A DNA stretch of 64,000 bases from Aplectana chamaeleonis (lineage: Eukaryota; Nematoda; Chromadorea; Rhabditida; Cosmocercidae), in assembly GCA_029168955.1 (NCBI GenBank), contig JAPDOI010000369.1, positions 248,001 through 312,000 on the forward strand, written 5' to 3'. Under the pieces are notes generated by a model that searched no databases, was not told where the DNA came from, and saw only the letters and a program-made list of their open reading frames with translations. Made by a program: the position numbers and the translations under genes. Within the stretch, counting starts at the first letter, position 1, and the number at the start of each line of letters is the position of its first letter. Positions 53,958-64,000 of this stretch are shown here, in pieces.

Positions 53958-56900
53958 CGGGACGTCGTAGAAAGTCAGCGGGACATCAGCGGGAGTGCGC
54001 CGAACGCCGATGAAAATGTGCGGGACTCATAAAAGGGCGTCGGACGCCGAAAAAATGTGCGGGACCCCAATGGCAGTGCGCCGAGCGCCGTAGATAGTGT
54101 ATGGGACCCATTCAAGAGCGCCGGACGCCATATAAAGTGTGCGGGACCCATGTGGCAGTGCGCCTGACGCCATATAAAGTGTGGGACCCAATTAGGAGTG
54201 CGCCGGATGCCATATAAAATGCACGGAACCCATGTGAGAACGTCGGACGCCATAGAAAATGTGCGGGACCCATGTAAGAGTACGTCAGCCGTCGGAGAAA
54301 GTGTGCGGGACCCATGGAAGAGTGCGCCGGACGCCATATTAAGTGTTCGGGACCTAAGTAAGAGTGCCCCGGGCGCCATATAAAATGTGCGGGACCCATG
54401 TAAGAGTAATACCGACGCCAAATAAAGTGTACGGAACCCATGTAAGAGCGCCGGACGCCATATAAAGTGTGCGAGACCCATGTAAGAGTGCGCCGAACGC
54501 CATAGAAAGTGTGCGGGACCCAATGTATGAGTGCGCCGCACGCCATAAAAAGTGTGCGGGACCCTTGTAAGAGTACGTCAGACGTCGGAGAAAGTGTAGG
54601 GGACCGTGGGAGTGCGCCGGACGTCATATGAAGTGTGCGGGACCCATGTAAGAGTGCCCCAGACGCCAAAAAAATGTGCGGGACCCATGTAAGAGTGCCC
54701 CGGACGCCATATTAAATGTGCGGGACCCATGTAAGAGTGCGCCGGACGTCATATAAAGTGTGCTGGACCCATGTACGAGTGCGTCGGACGCCATAGAAAG
54801 TGTGAGAGACCCATGTAAGAGTGCGCCGGACGCCATATGAAGTGTGCGGGACCCATGTAAGAGTGCGCGGGACGCCATATAAAGTGTGAGAGACCCATGT
54901 AAGAGTGCGCCGGACGCCATATGAAGTGTGCGGGACCCATGTAAGAGTGCGCCGGACGCCATATGAAGTGTGCGGGACCCATGTAAGAGCGCGCCGGACG
55001 TCATATAAGGTGGGCTGGACCCATGCACGAGTGCGTCGGACGCCATAGAAAGTGTGAGAGATCCATGTAAGAGTGCGTCGGACGCCATAGAAAGTGTGAG
55101 AGATCCATGTAAGAGTGCGCCGGACGCCATATGAAGTGTGCGGGACCCATGTAAGAGTGCGCCGGACGCCATATGAAGTGTGCGGGACCCATGTAAGAGT
55201 GCGCCGGACGCCATATAAAGTGTGCGGGACCCATGTACGAGTGCGTCGGACGCCATAGAAAGTGTGAGAGACCCATGTAAGAGTGCGCCGGACGCCATAT
55301 GAAGTGTGCGGGACCCATGTAAGAGTGCGCGGGACGCCATATAAAGTGTGCGGAACCCATGTAAGAGCGCGCCGGACGTAATATAAAGTGTGCGGGACCC
55401 ATGCGGGAGTGCGCCGGACGCCATAGAAAATGTGCGGGATCCATGTAAGAGTGCGTCGGACGCCATAGAAAGTGTGAGAGATCCATGTAAGAGTGCGCCG
55501 GACGCCATATGAAGTGTGCGGGACCCATGTAAGAGTGCGCCGGACGCCATATGAAGTGTGCGGGACCCATGTAAGAGTGCGCCGGACGCCATATAAAGTG
55601 TGCGGGACCCATGTACGAGTGCGTCGGACGCCATAGAAAGTGTGAGAGACCCATGTAAGAGTGCGCCGGACGCCATATGAAGTGTGCGGGACCCATGTAA
55701 GAGTGCGCGGGACGCCATATAAAGTGTGCGGAACCCATGTAAGAGTGCGCCGGACGTCATATAAAGTGTGCTGGACCCATGTACGAGTGCGTCGGACGCC
55801 ATAGAAAGTGTGAGAGACCCATGTAAGAGTGCGCCGGACGCCATATGAAGTGTGCGGGACCCATGTAAGAGTGCGCCGGACGCCATATGAAGTGTGCGGG
55901 ACCCATGTAAGAGCGCGCCGGACGTCATATAAGGTGGGCTGGACCCATGCACGAGTGCGTCGGACGCCATAGAAAGTGTGAGAGACCCATGTAAGAGTGC
56001 GCCGGACGCCATATGAAGTGTGCGGGACCCATGTAAGAGTGCGCCGGACGCCATATAAAGTGTGCGGGACCCATGTAAGAGTGCGCCGGACGCCATATGA
56101 AGTGTGCGGGACCCATGTAAGAGTGCGCCGGACGCCATATGAAGTGTGCGGGACCCATGTAAGAGCGCGCCGGCCGTCATATAAGGTGGGCTGGACCCAT
56201 GCACGAGTGCGTCGGACGCCATAGAAAGTGTGAGAGATCCATGTAAGAGTGCGCCGGACGCCATAGAAAGTGTGAGAGATCCGTGTAAGAGTGCGCCGGA
56301 CGCCATATGAAGTGTGCGGGACCCATGTAAGAGTGCGCCGGACGCCATATAAAGTGTGCGGGACCCATGTAAGAGCGCGCCGGACGTAATATAAAGTGTG
56401 CGGGACCCATGCGGGAGTGCGCCGAACGCCATAGAAAATGTGCGGGATCCATGTAAGAGCGCGTCGGACGCCATAGAAAGTGTGAGAGATCCATGTAAGA
56501 GTGCGCCGGACGCCATATGAAGTGTGCGGTACCCATGTAAGAGTGCGCCGGACGCCATATTAAGTGTGCGGGACCCGTGTAAGAGTGCGCCGGACGCCAT
56601 ATAAAGTGTGCGGGACCCATGTAAGAGCGCGCCGGACGCCATATAAAATGTGCGGGATTCATGTAAGAGTGCGCCGGACGCTATATAAAGTGTACGGGAC
56701 CCATGTAAGAGTGCGCCGGACGCCATATAAAGTGTGCGTGACCCATGTAGAGTGCGCCGGACGCCATATAAAATGTGCGGGATTCATGTAAGAGTGCGCC
56801 GGACGCTATATAAAGTGTACGGGACCCATGTAAGAGTGCGCCGGACGCCATATAAAGTGTGCGTGACCCATTCAAGAGTTCGCCGGACGTCATATAAAGT

Positions 56901-59900
56901 GTGCTGGACCCATGTACGAGTGCGTCGGACGCCATAGAAAGTGTGAGAGACCCATGTAAGAGTGCGCCGGACGCCATATGAAGTGTGCGGGACCCATGTA
57001 AGAGTGCGCGGGACGCCATATAAAGTGTGCGGAACCCATGTAAGAGCGCGCCGGACGTAATATAAAGTGTGCGGGACCCATGCGGGAGTGCGCCGGACGC
57101 CATATAAAGTGTGCGGGACCCATGTAAGAGTGCGCCGGACGCCATATGAAGTGTGCGGGACCCATTTAAGAGTGCGAGCGCGCCGGACGTCATTTAAGGT
57201 GTGCTGGACCCATGTACGAGTGCGTCGGACGCCATATAAAGTGTGAGAGACCCATGTAAGAGTGCGCCGGATGCCATATGAAGTGTGCGGGACCCATGTA
57301 AGAGTGCGCCGGAAGCCATATGAAGTGTGCGGGACCCATGTAAGAGCGCGCCGGACGTCATATAAGGTGGGCTGGACCCATGCACGAGTGCGTCGGACGC
57401 CATAGAAAGTGTGAGAGATCCATGTAAGAGTGCGTCGGACGCCATAGAAAGTGTGAGAGATCCATGTAAGAGTGCGCCGGACGCCATATGAAGTGTGCGG
57501 GACCCATGTAAGAGTGCGCCGGACGCCATATAAAGTGTGCGGGACCCATGTAAGAGCGCGCCGGACGCCATATAAAATGTGCGGGATTCATGTAAGAGTG
57601 CGCCGGACGCCATAAAAAGTGTGCGGGACCCATGCGGGAGTGCGCCGGACGCCATAGAAAATGTGCGGGATCCATGTAAGAGTGCGCCGGACGTCATATA
57701 AAGTGGGCTGGACCCATGCACGAGTGCGTCGGACGCCATAGAAAGTGTGAGAGATCCATGTAAGAGTGCGTCGGACGCCATAGAAAGTGTGAGAGATCCA
57801 TGTAAGAGTGCGCCGGACGCCATATGAAGTGTGCGGGACCCATGTAAGAGTGCGCCGGACGCCATATGAAGTGTGCGGGACCCATGTAAGAGTGCGCCGG
57901 ACGCCATATAAAGTGTGCGGGACCCATGTACGAGTGCGTCGGACGCCATAGAAAGTGTGAGAGACCCATGTAAGAGTGCGCCGGACGCCATATGAAGTGT
58001 GCGGGACCCATGTAAGAGTGCGCGGGACGCCATATAAAGTGTGCGGAACCCATGTAAGAGCGCGCCGGACGTAATATAAAGTGTGCGGGACCCATGCGGG
58101 AGTGCGCCGGACGCCATAGAAAATGTGCGGGATCCATGTAAGAGTGCGTCGGACGCCATAGAAAGTGTGAGAGATCCATGTAAGAGTGCGCCGGACGCCA
58201 TATGAAGTGTGCGGGACCCATGTAAGAGTGCGCCGGACGCCATATGAAGTGTGCGGGACCCATGTAAGAGTGCGCCGGACGCCATATAAAGTGTGCGGGA
58301 CCCATGTTAGAGCGCGCCGGACGCCATATAAAATGTGCGGGACCCATGCGGGAGTGCGCCGGACGCCATAGGAAATGTGCGGGATCCATGTAAGAGTGCG
58401 CCGGACGTCATATAAAGTGTGCGGGACCCATGTACGAGTGCGTCGGACGCCATAGAAAGTGTGAGAGACCCATGTAAGAGTGCGCCGGACGCCATATGAA
58501 GTGTGCGGGACCCATGTAAGAGTGCGCCGGACGCCATATAAAGTGTGCGGGACCCATGTAAGAGTGCGCCGGACGCCATATGAAGTGTGCGGGACCCATG
58601 TAAGAGTGCGCCGGACGCCATATGAAGTGTGCGGGACCCATGTAAGAGCGCGCCGGACGTCATATAAGGTGGGCTGGACCCATGCACGAGTGCGTCGGAC
58701 GCCATAGAAAGTGTGAGAGATCCATGTAAGAGTGCGTCGGACGCCATAGAAAGTGTGAGAGATCCGTGTAAGAGTGCGCCGGACGCCATATGAAGTGTGC
58801 GGGACCCATGTAAGAGTGCGCCGGACGCCATATGAAGTGTGCGGGACCCATGTAAGAGTGCGCCGGACGCCATATAAAGTGTGCGGGACCCATGTAAGAG
58901 CGCGCCGGACGCCATATAAAATGTGCGGGATTCATGTAAGAGTGCGCCGGACGCCATAAAAAGTGTGCGGGACCCATGTAGGAGTGCGTCGGACACCATA
59001 GAAAGTGTGAGAGACCCATGTAAGAGCGCGCCGGACGTAATATAAAGTGTGCGGGACCCATGCGGGAGTGCGCCGGACGCCATAGAAAATGTGCGGGATC
59101 CATGTAAGAGTGCGTCGGACGCCATAGAAAGTGTGAGAGATCCATGTAAGAGTGCGCCGGACGCCATATGAAGTGTGCGGGACCCATGTAAGAGTGCGCC
59201 GGACGCCATATGAAGTGTGCGGGACCCATGTAAGAGTGCGCCGGACGCCATATAAAGTGTGCGGGACCCATGTAAGAGCGCGCCGGACGCCATATAAAAT
59301 GTGCGGGATTCATGTAAGAGTGCGCCGGACGCCATATGAAGTGTGCGGGACCCATGTAAGAGTGCGCCGGACGCCATATGAAGTGTGCGGGACCCATGTA
59401 AGAGCGCGCCGGACGTCATATAAGGTGGGCTGGACCCATGCACGAGTGCGCCGGACGCCATATAAAGTGTGCGTGACCCATTCAAGAGTGCGCCGGACGT
59501 CATATAAAGTGTGCTGGACCCATGTACGAGTGCGTCGGACGCCATAGAAAGTGTGAGAGACCCATGTAAGAGTGCGCCGGACGCCATATGAAGTGTGCGG
59601 GACCCATGTAAGAGTGCGCGGGACGCCATATAAAGTGTGCGGAACCCATGTAAGAGCGCGCCGGACGTAATATAAAGTGTGCGGGACCCATGCGGGAGTG
59701 CGCCGGACGCCATATAAAGTGTGCGGGACCCATGTAAGAGTGCGCCGGACGCCATATGAAGTGTGCGGGACCCATTTAAGAGTGCGAGCGCGCCGGACGT
59801 CATATAAGGTGTGCTGGACCCATGTACGAGTGCGTCGGACGCCATATAAAGTGTGAGAGACCCATGTAAGAGTGCGCCGGACGCCATATGAAGTGTGCGG

Positions 59901-62900
59901 GACCCATGTAAGAGTGCGCCGGACGCCATATGAAGTGTGCGGGACCCATGTAAGAGCGCGCCGGACGTCATATAAGGTGGGCTGGACCCATGCACGAGTG
60001 CGTCGGACGCCATAGAAAGTGTGAGAGATCCATGTAAGAGTGCGTCGGACGCCATAGAAAGTGTGAGAGATCCATGTAAGAGTGCGCCGGACGCCATATG
60101 AAGTGTGCGGGACCCATGTAAGAGTGCGCCGGACGCCATATGAAGTGTGCGGGACCCATGTAAGAGCGCGCCGGACGCCATATAAAATGTGCGGGATTCA
60201 TGTAAGAGTGCGCCGGACGCCATAAAAAGTGTGCGGGACCCATGCGGGAGTGCGCCGGACGCCATAGAAAATGTGCGGGATCCATGTAAGAGTGCGCCGG
60301 ACGTCATATAAAGTGTGCGGGACCCATGTACGAGTGCGTCGGACGCCATAGAAAGTGTGAGAGACCCATGTAAGAGTGCGCCGAACGCCATATGAAGTGT
60401 GCGGGACCCATGTAAGAGTGCGCCGGACGCCATATAAAGTGTGCGGGACCCATGTAAGAGTGCGCCGGATGCCATATGAAGTGTGCGGGACCCATTTAAG
60501 AGTGCGCCGGACGCCATATGAAGTGTGCGGGACCCATGCAAGAGCGCGCCGGACGTCATATAAGGTGTACTGGACCCATGTACGAGTGCGTCGGACGCCA
60601 TATAAAGTGTGAGAGACCCATGTAAGAGTGCGCCGGACGCCATATGAAGTGTGCGGGACCCATGTAAGAGTGCGCCGGACGCCATATGAAGTGTGCGGGA
60701 CCCATGTAAGAGCGCGCCGGACGTCATATAAGGTGGGCTGGACCCATGCACGAGTGCGTCGGACGCCATAGAAAGTGTGAGAGATCCATGTAAGAGTGCG
60801 TCGGACGCCATAGAAAGTGTGAGAGATCCATGTAAGAGTGCGCCGGACGCCATATGAAGTGTGCGGGACCCATGTAAGAGTGCGCCGGACGCCATATGAA
60901 GTGTGCGGGACCCATGTAAGAGTGCGCCGGACGCCATATAAAGTGTGCGGGACCCATGTAAGAGCGCGCCGGACGCCATATAAAATGTGCGGGATTCATG
61001 TAAGAGTGCGCCGGACGCCATAAAAAGTGTGCGGGACCCATGTAGGAGTGCGTCGGACACCATAGAAAGTGTGAGAGACCCATGTAAGAGCGCGCCGGAC
61101 GTAATATAAAGTGTGCGGGACCCATGCGGAAGTGCGCCGGACGCCATATGAAGTGTGCGGGACCCATGTAAGAGTGCGCGGGACGCCATATAAAGTGTGC
61201 GGAACCCATGTAAGAGCGCGCCGGACGTAATATAAAGTGTGCGGGACCCATGCGGGAGTGCGCCGGACGCCATAGAAAATGTGCGGGATCCATGTAAGAG
61301 TGCGTCGGACGCCATAGAAAGTGTGAGAGACCCATGTAAGAGTGCGCCGGACGCCATATGAAGTGTGCGGGACCCATGTAAGAGTGCGCCGGACGCCATA
61401 TGAAGTGTGCGGGACCCATTTAAGAGTGCGAGCGCGCCGGACGTCATATAAGGTGTGCTGGACCCATGTACGAGTGCGTCGGACGCCATATAAAGTGTGA
61501 GAGACCCATGTAAGAGTGCGCCGGACGCCATATGAAGTGTGCGGGACCCATGTAAGAGTGCGCCGGACGCCATATGAAGTGTGCGGGACCCATGTAAGAG
61601 CGCGCCGGACGCCATATAAAATGTGCGGGATTCATGTAAGAGTGCGCCGGACGCCATATGAAGTGTGCGGGACCCATGTAAGAGTGCGCCGGACGCCATA
61701 TGAAGTGTGCGGGACCCATGTAAGAGCGCGCCGGACGTCATATAAGGTGGGCTGGACCCATGCACGAGTGCGCCGGACGCCATAGAAAGTGTGCGTGACC
61801 CATTCAAGAGTGCGCCGGACGTCATATAAAGTGTGCTGGACCCATGTACGAGTGCGTCGGACGCCATAGAAAGTGTGAGAGACCCATGTAAGAGTGCGCC
61901 GGACGCCATATAAAGTGTGCGGGACCCATGTAAAAGTGCGCCGGACGCAATATAAAATGTGCGGGACCCATGTAAGAGTGCACCGGACGCCATATAAAGT
62001 GTGCGGGACCCATGTAAGAGTGCGCCGGACGCCATATGAAGTGTGCGGGACCCATGTAAGAGTGCGCCGGACGCCATATAAAGTGTGCGGAACCCATGTA
62101 AGAGCGCGCCGGACGTAATATAAAGTGTGCGGGACCCATGCGGGAGTGCGCCGGACGCCATATAAAGTGTGCGGGACCCATGTAAGAGTGCGCCGGACGC
62201 CATATAAAGTGTGCGGGACCCATGTAAGAGTGCGCCGGACGCCATATGAAGTGTGCGGGACCCATGTAAGAGTGCGCCGGACGCCATATAAAGTGTGCGG
62301 GACCCATGCAAGAGCGCGCCGGACGTCATATAAGGTGTGCGGGACCCATGTAGGAGTGGGTCGGACGCCATATAAAGTGGGAGAGACCCATGTAAGAGTG
62401 CGCCGGACGCCATATGAAGTGTGCGGGACCCATGTAAGAGTGCGCCGGATGCCATATAAAGTGTGCGGGGCCCATGTAAGAGCGCGCCGGACGTCATATA
62501 AAGTGTGCGGGACCCATGCAGGAGTGCGCCGGACGCCATATAAAGTGTGCGGGACCCATGTAAGAGTGCGCCGGACGCCATAGAAAGTGTGAGAGACCCA
62601 TGTAAGAGTGCGCCGGACGTCATATGAAGTGTGCGGGACCCATGTAAGAGTGCGCCGGACGCCATATCAAGTGTGCGGGACCCATGTAAGAGTGCGCTGG
62701 ACGCCATATAAAGTGTACGGGACCCATGTAAGAGTGCGCCGGAGGCCACATAAAGTGTGCGGGACCCATGTAAGAGTGCGCCGGAGGCCACATAAAGTGA
62801 GCGGGACTCATGTAGGAGTGCGCCGGACGTCACATAAAGTGTGCGGGACCCATGTAAGAGCGCGGCGGACATCATATAAAGTGTGCGGGACCCATGTAAG

Positions 62901-64000
62901 AGTGCGCCGGACGCCATATGAAGTGTGCGGGACCCATGTAAGAGTGCGCCGGACGCCATATGACGTGTGCGGGACCCATGTAAGAGTGCGCCGGACGCCA
63001 TATAAAGTGTGCGGGACCCATGTGGGAGTGCGCCGGACGCCATATGACGTGTGCGGGACCCATGTAAGAGTGCGCCGGACGCCATAAAAAGTCTGAGAGA
63101 CCCATGTAAGAGTGCGCCGGACGCCATATGAAGTGTACGGGACCCATGTAAGAGTGCGCCGGACGCCATATGAAGTGTGCGGGACCCATTTAAGAGTGCG
63201 AGCGCGCCGGACGCCATATAAAGTGTGCTGGACCCATGTACGAGTGCGTCGGACGCCATAAAAAGTGTGAGAGACCCATGTAAGAGTGCGCCGGACGTGA
63301 TATGAAGTGTGCGGGACCCATGTGAGAGTGCGTCGGACGCCATATAAAGTGTGGGGGACCCATGTAAGAGTGCGCCGGACGCCATATAAAGTGCGCGGGA
63401 CCCATGTAAGAGTGCGCCGGACGCCATATGAAGTGTGCGGGACCCATGTAAGAGTGCACCGGACGCCATATAAAGTGCGCGGGACCCATGTAAGAGTGCG
63501 CCGGACGCCATATAAAGTGTGCGGGACCCATGTAAGAGTGCGCCGGACGCCATATAAAGTGTGCGGGACCCATGTAAGAGTGCGCCGGACGCCATATAAA
63601 GTGTGCGGGACCCATGTAAGAGTGCGCCGGACGCCATATGAAGTGTGCGGGACCCATGTAAGAGTGCGCCGGACGCCATATAAAGTGTGCGGGACCCATG
63701 TAAGAGTGCGCCGGACGCCATATAAAGTGTGCTGGACCCATGCACGAGTGCGTCGGACGCCATAGAAAGTGTGAGAGATCCATGTAAGAGTGCGTCGGAC
63801 GCCATAGAAAGTGTGAGAGATCCATGTAAGAGTGCGCCGGGCGCCATATGAAGTGTGCGGGACCCATGTAAGAGTGCACCGGACGCCATATAAAGTGTTC
63901 GGGACCCATGTAAGAGTGCGCCGGACGCCATATGAAGTGTGCGGGACCCATGTAAGAGTGCGCCGGACGCCATATAAAGTGTGCGGGATCCATGTAGGAG
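53958..64000. repeat. Tandem array 3: 42 bp satellite, runs off window
   Basis: About 240 units of 42 bp. The consensus is made of GTGCGCCGGACGCCATAT, GAAGTGTGCGGGACCCATG and TAAGA, with common variants ATAGAAAGTGTGAGAGA, ATAAGGTGGGCTGG and TGTACGAGTGCGTCGG. Recurrent multi-unit blocks, such as the GGGCTGGACCCATGCACGAG to GAGAGATCC pair near 55010, 55930, 56180, 57370, 57710, 58670, 59410, 59980 and 60730, show higher-order repeats. Units at the left edge (53958-54700) are much more divergent. Since 42 is a multiple of three, long frames stay open in several registers. None is annotated as a gene. Confidence 0.95.

Noticed and set aside
53930..53990. Possible next CTU2 exon after the acceptor CTTTTCTGTTTTAG
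   Set aside because: In the required phase it reads ELRPKQPNGTS and then stops, at the edge of array 3. It does not resemble the CTU2 segment after LGRG.
58307..63973. 1,888-codon minus-strand open frame as a protein gene
   Set aside because: It is a direct result of a 42 bp (3n) repeat with no stop in that register. Several other registers are also open for hundreds of codons, and there is no flanking exon or domain. Kept as a finding, not as a CDS.
958..64000. CRISPR array interpretation of the tandem repeats
   Set aside because: Repeats are directly contiguous without unique spacers, and the setting is a eukaryotic gene with introns.

Overview
The window looks like a nematode nuclear genome, possibly a strongylid-type worm. 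The evidence is short exons with T-rich ...TTTTCAG or TTTTAG acceptors, RTE-type LINE fragments, a Tc4/Tc5-like element with very long inverted repeats, an irritans-like mariner, many TTAA-flanked MITEs, and no operons or prokaryotic genes. The species assignment is inference; no rRNA or mitochondrial marker is present.

Layout. 1-957 is AT-rich single-copy DNA. 958-8655 is a GC-rich tandem array (about 56-60 bp units). 8656-15564 is mixed DNA with an AT-rich palindromic repeat, a 115 bp inverted-repeat pair, a dispersed module family and five TTAA-flanked MITE-like elements. 15565-15662 is the first recognisable exon of a conserved gene. 15765-16133 is a Harbinger-type MITE. 16608-41150 is a 24.5 kb array of 133 bp units. 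41167-41722 holds three more exons. 41723-51393 is a 9.7 kb intron with a 289 bp duplication, minisatellites, a Tc5-like element split by a later insertion, a TTAA MITE and a LINE reverse-transcriptase remnant. 51394-51460 is a fifth exon. 51461-53957 holds the 3' half of an RTE-like LINE interrupted by a complete mariner. 53958-64000 is a third array (42 bp units) that runs off the window.

The one conserved cellular gene I can support is CTU2/NCS2 (cytoplasmic tRNA 2-thiolation protein 2) on the + strand. Five exons join in consistent phase and read in the order of the family: the zinc-ribbon-like CxxC with a KFR helix, the degenerate PP-loop strand, the linker, the helix before the SK motif, then VM...LGRG. 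Its introns are extreme: two are 56 and 89 bp, one is 25,504 bp and almost entirely the 133 bp array, one is 9,671 bp full of transposons, and the next is open at the window end and contains at least the LINE, the mariner and, if the gene continues, the 42 bp array. The first coding exon and the C-terminal exons were not found.

The very many open frames in the three arrays are products of repeat periodicity and GC content and are not annotated as genes. Arrays 1 and 2 are unrelated in period and overall sequence, yet both carry the GCGAAGC mini-hairpin core in most units, on opposite strands.
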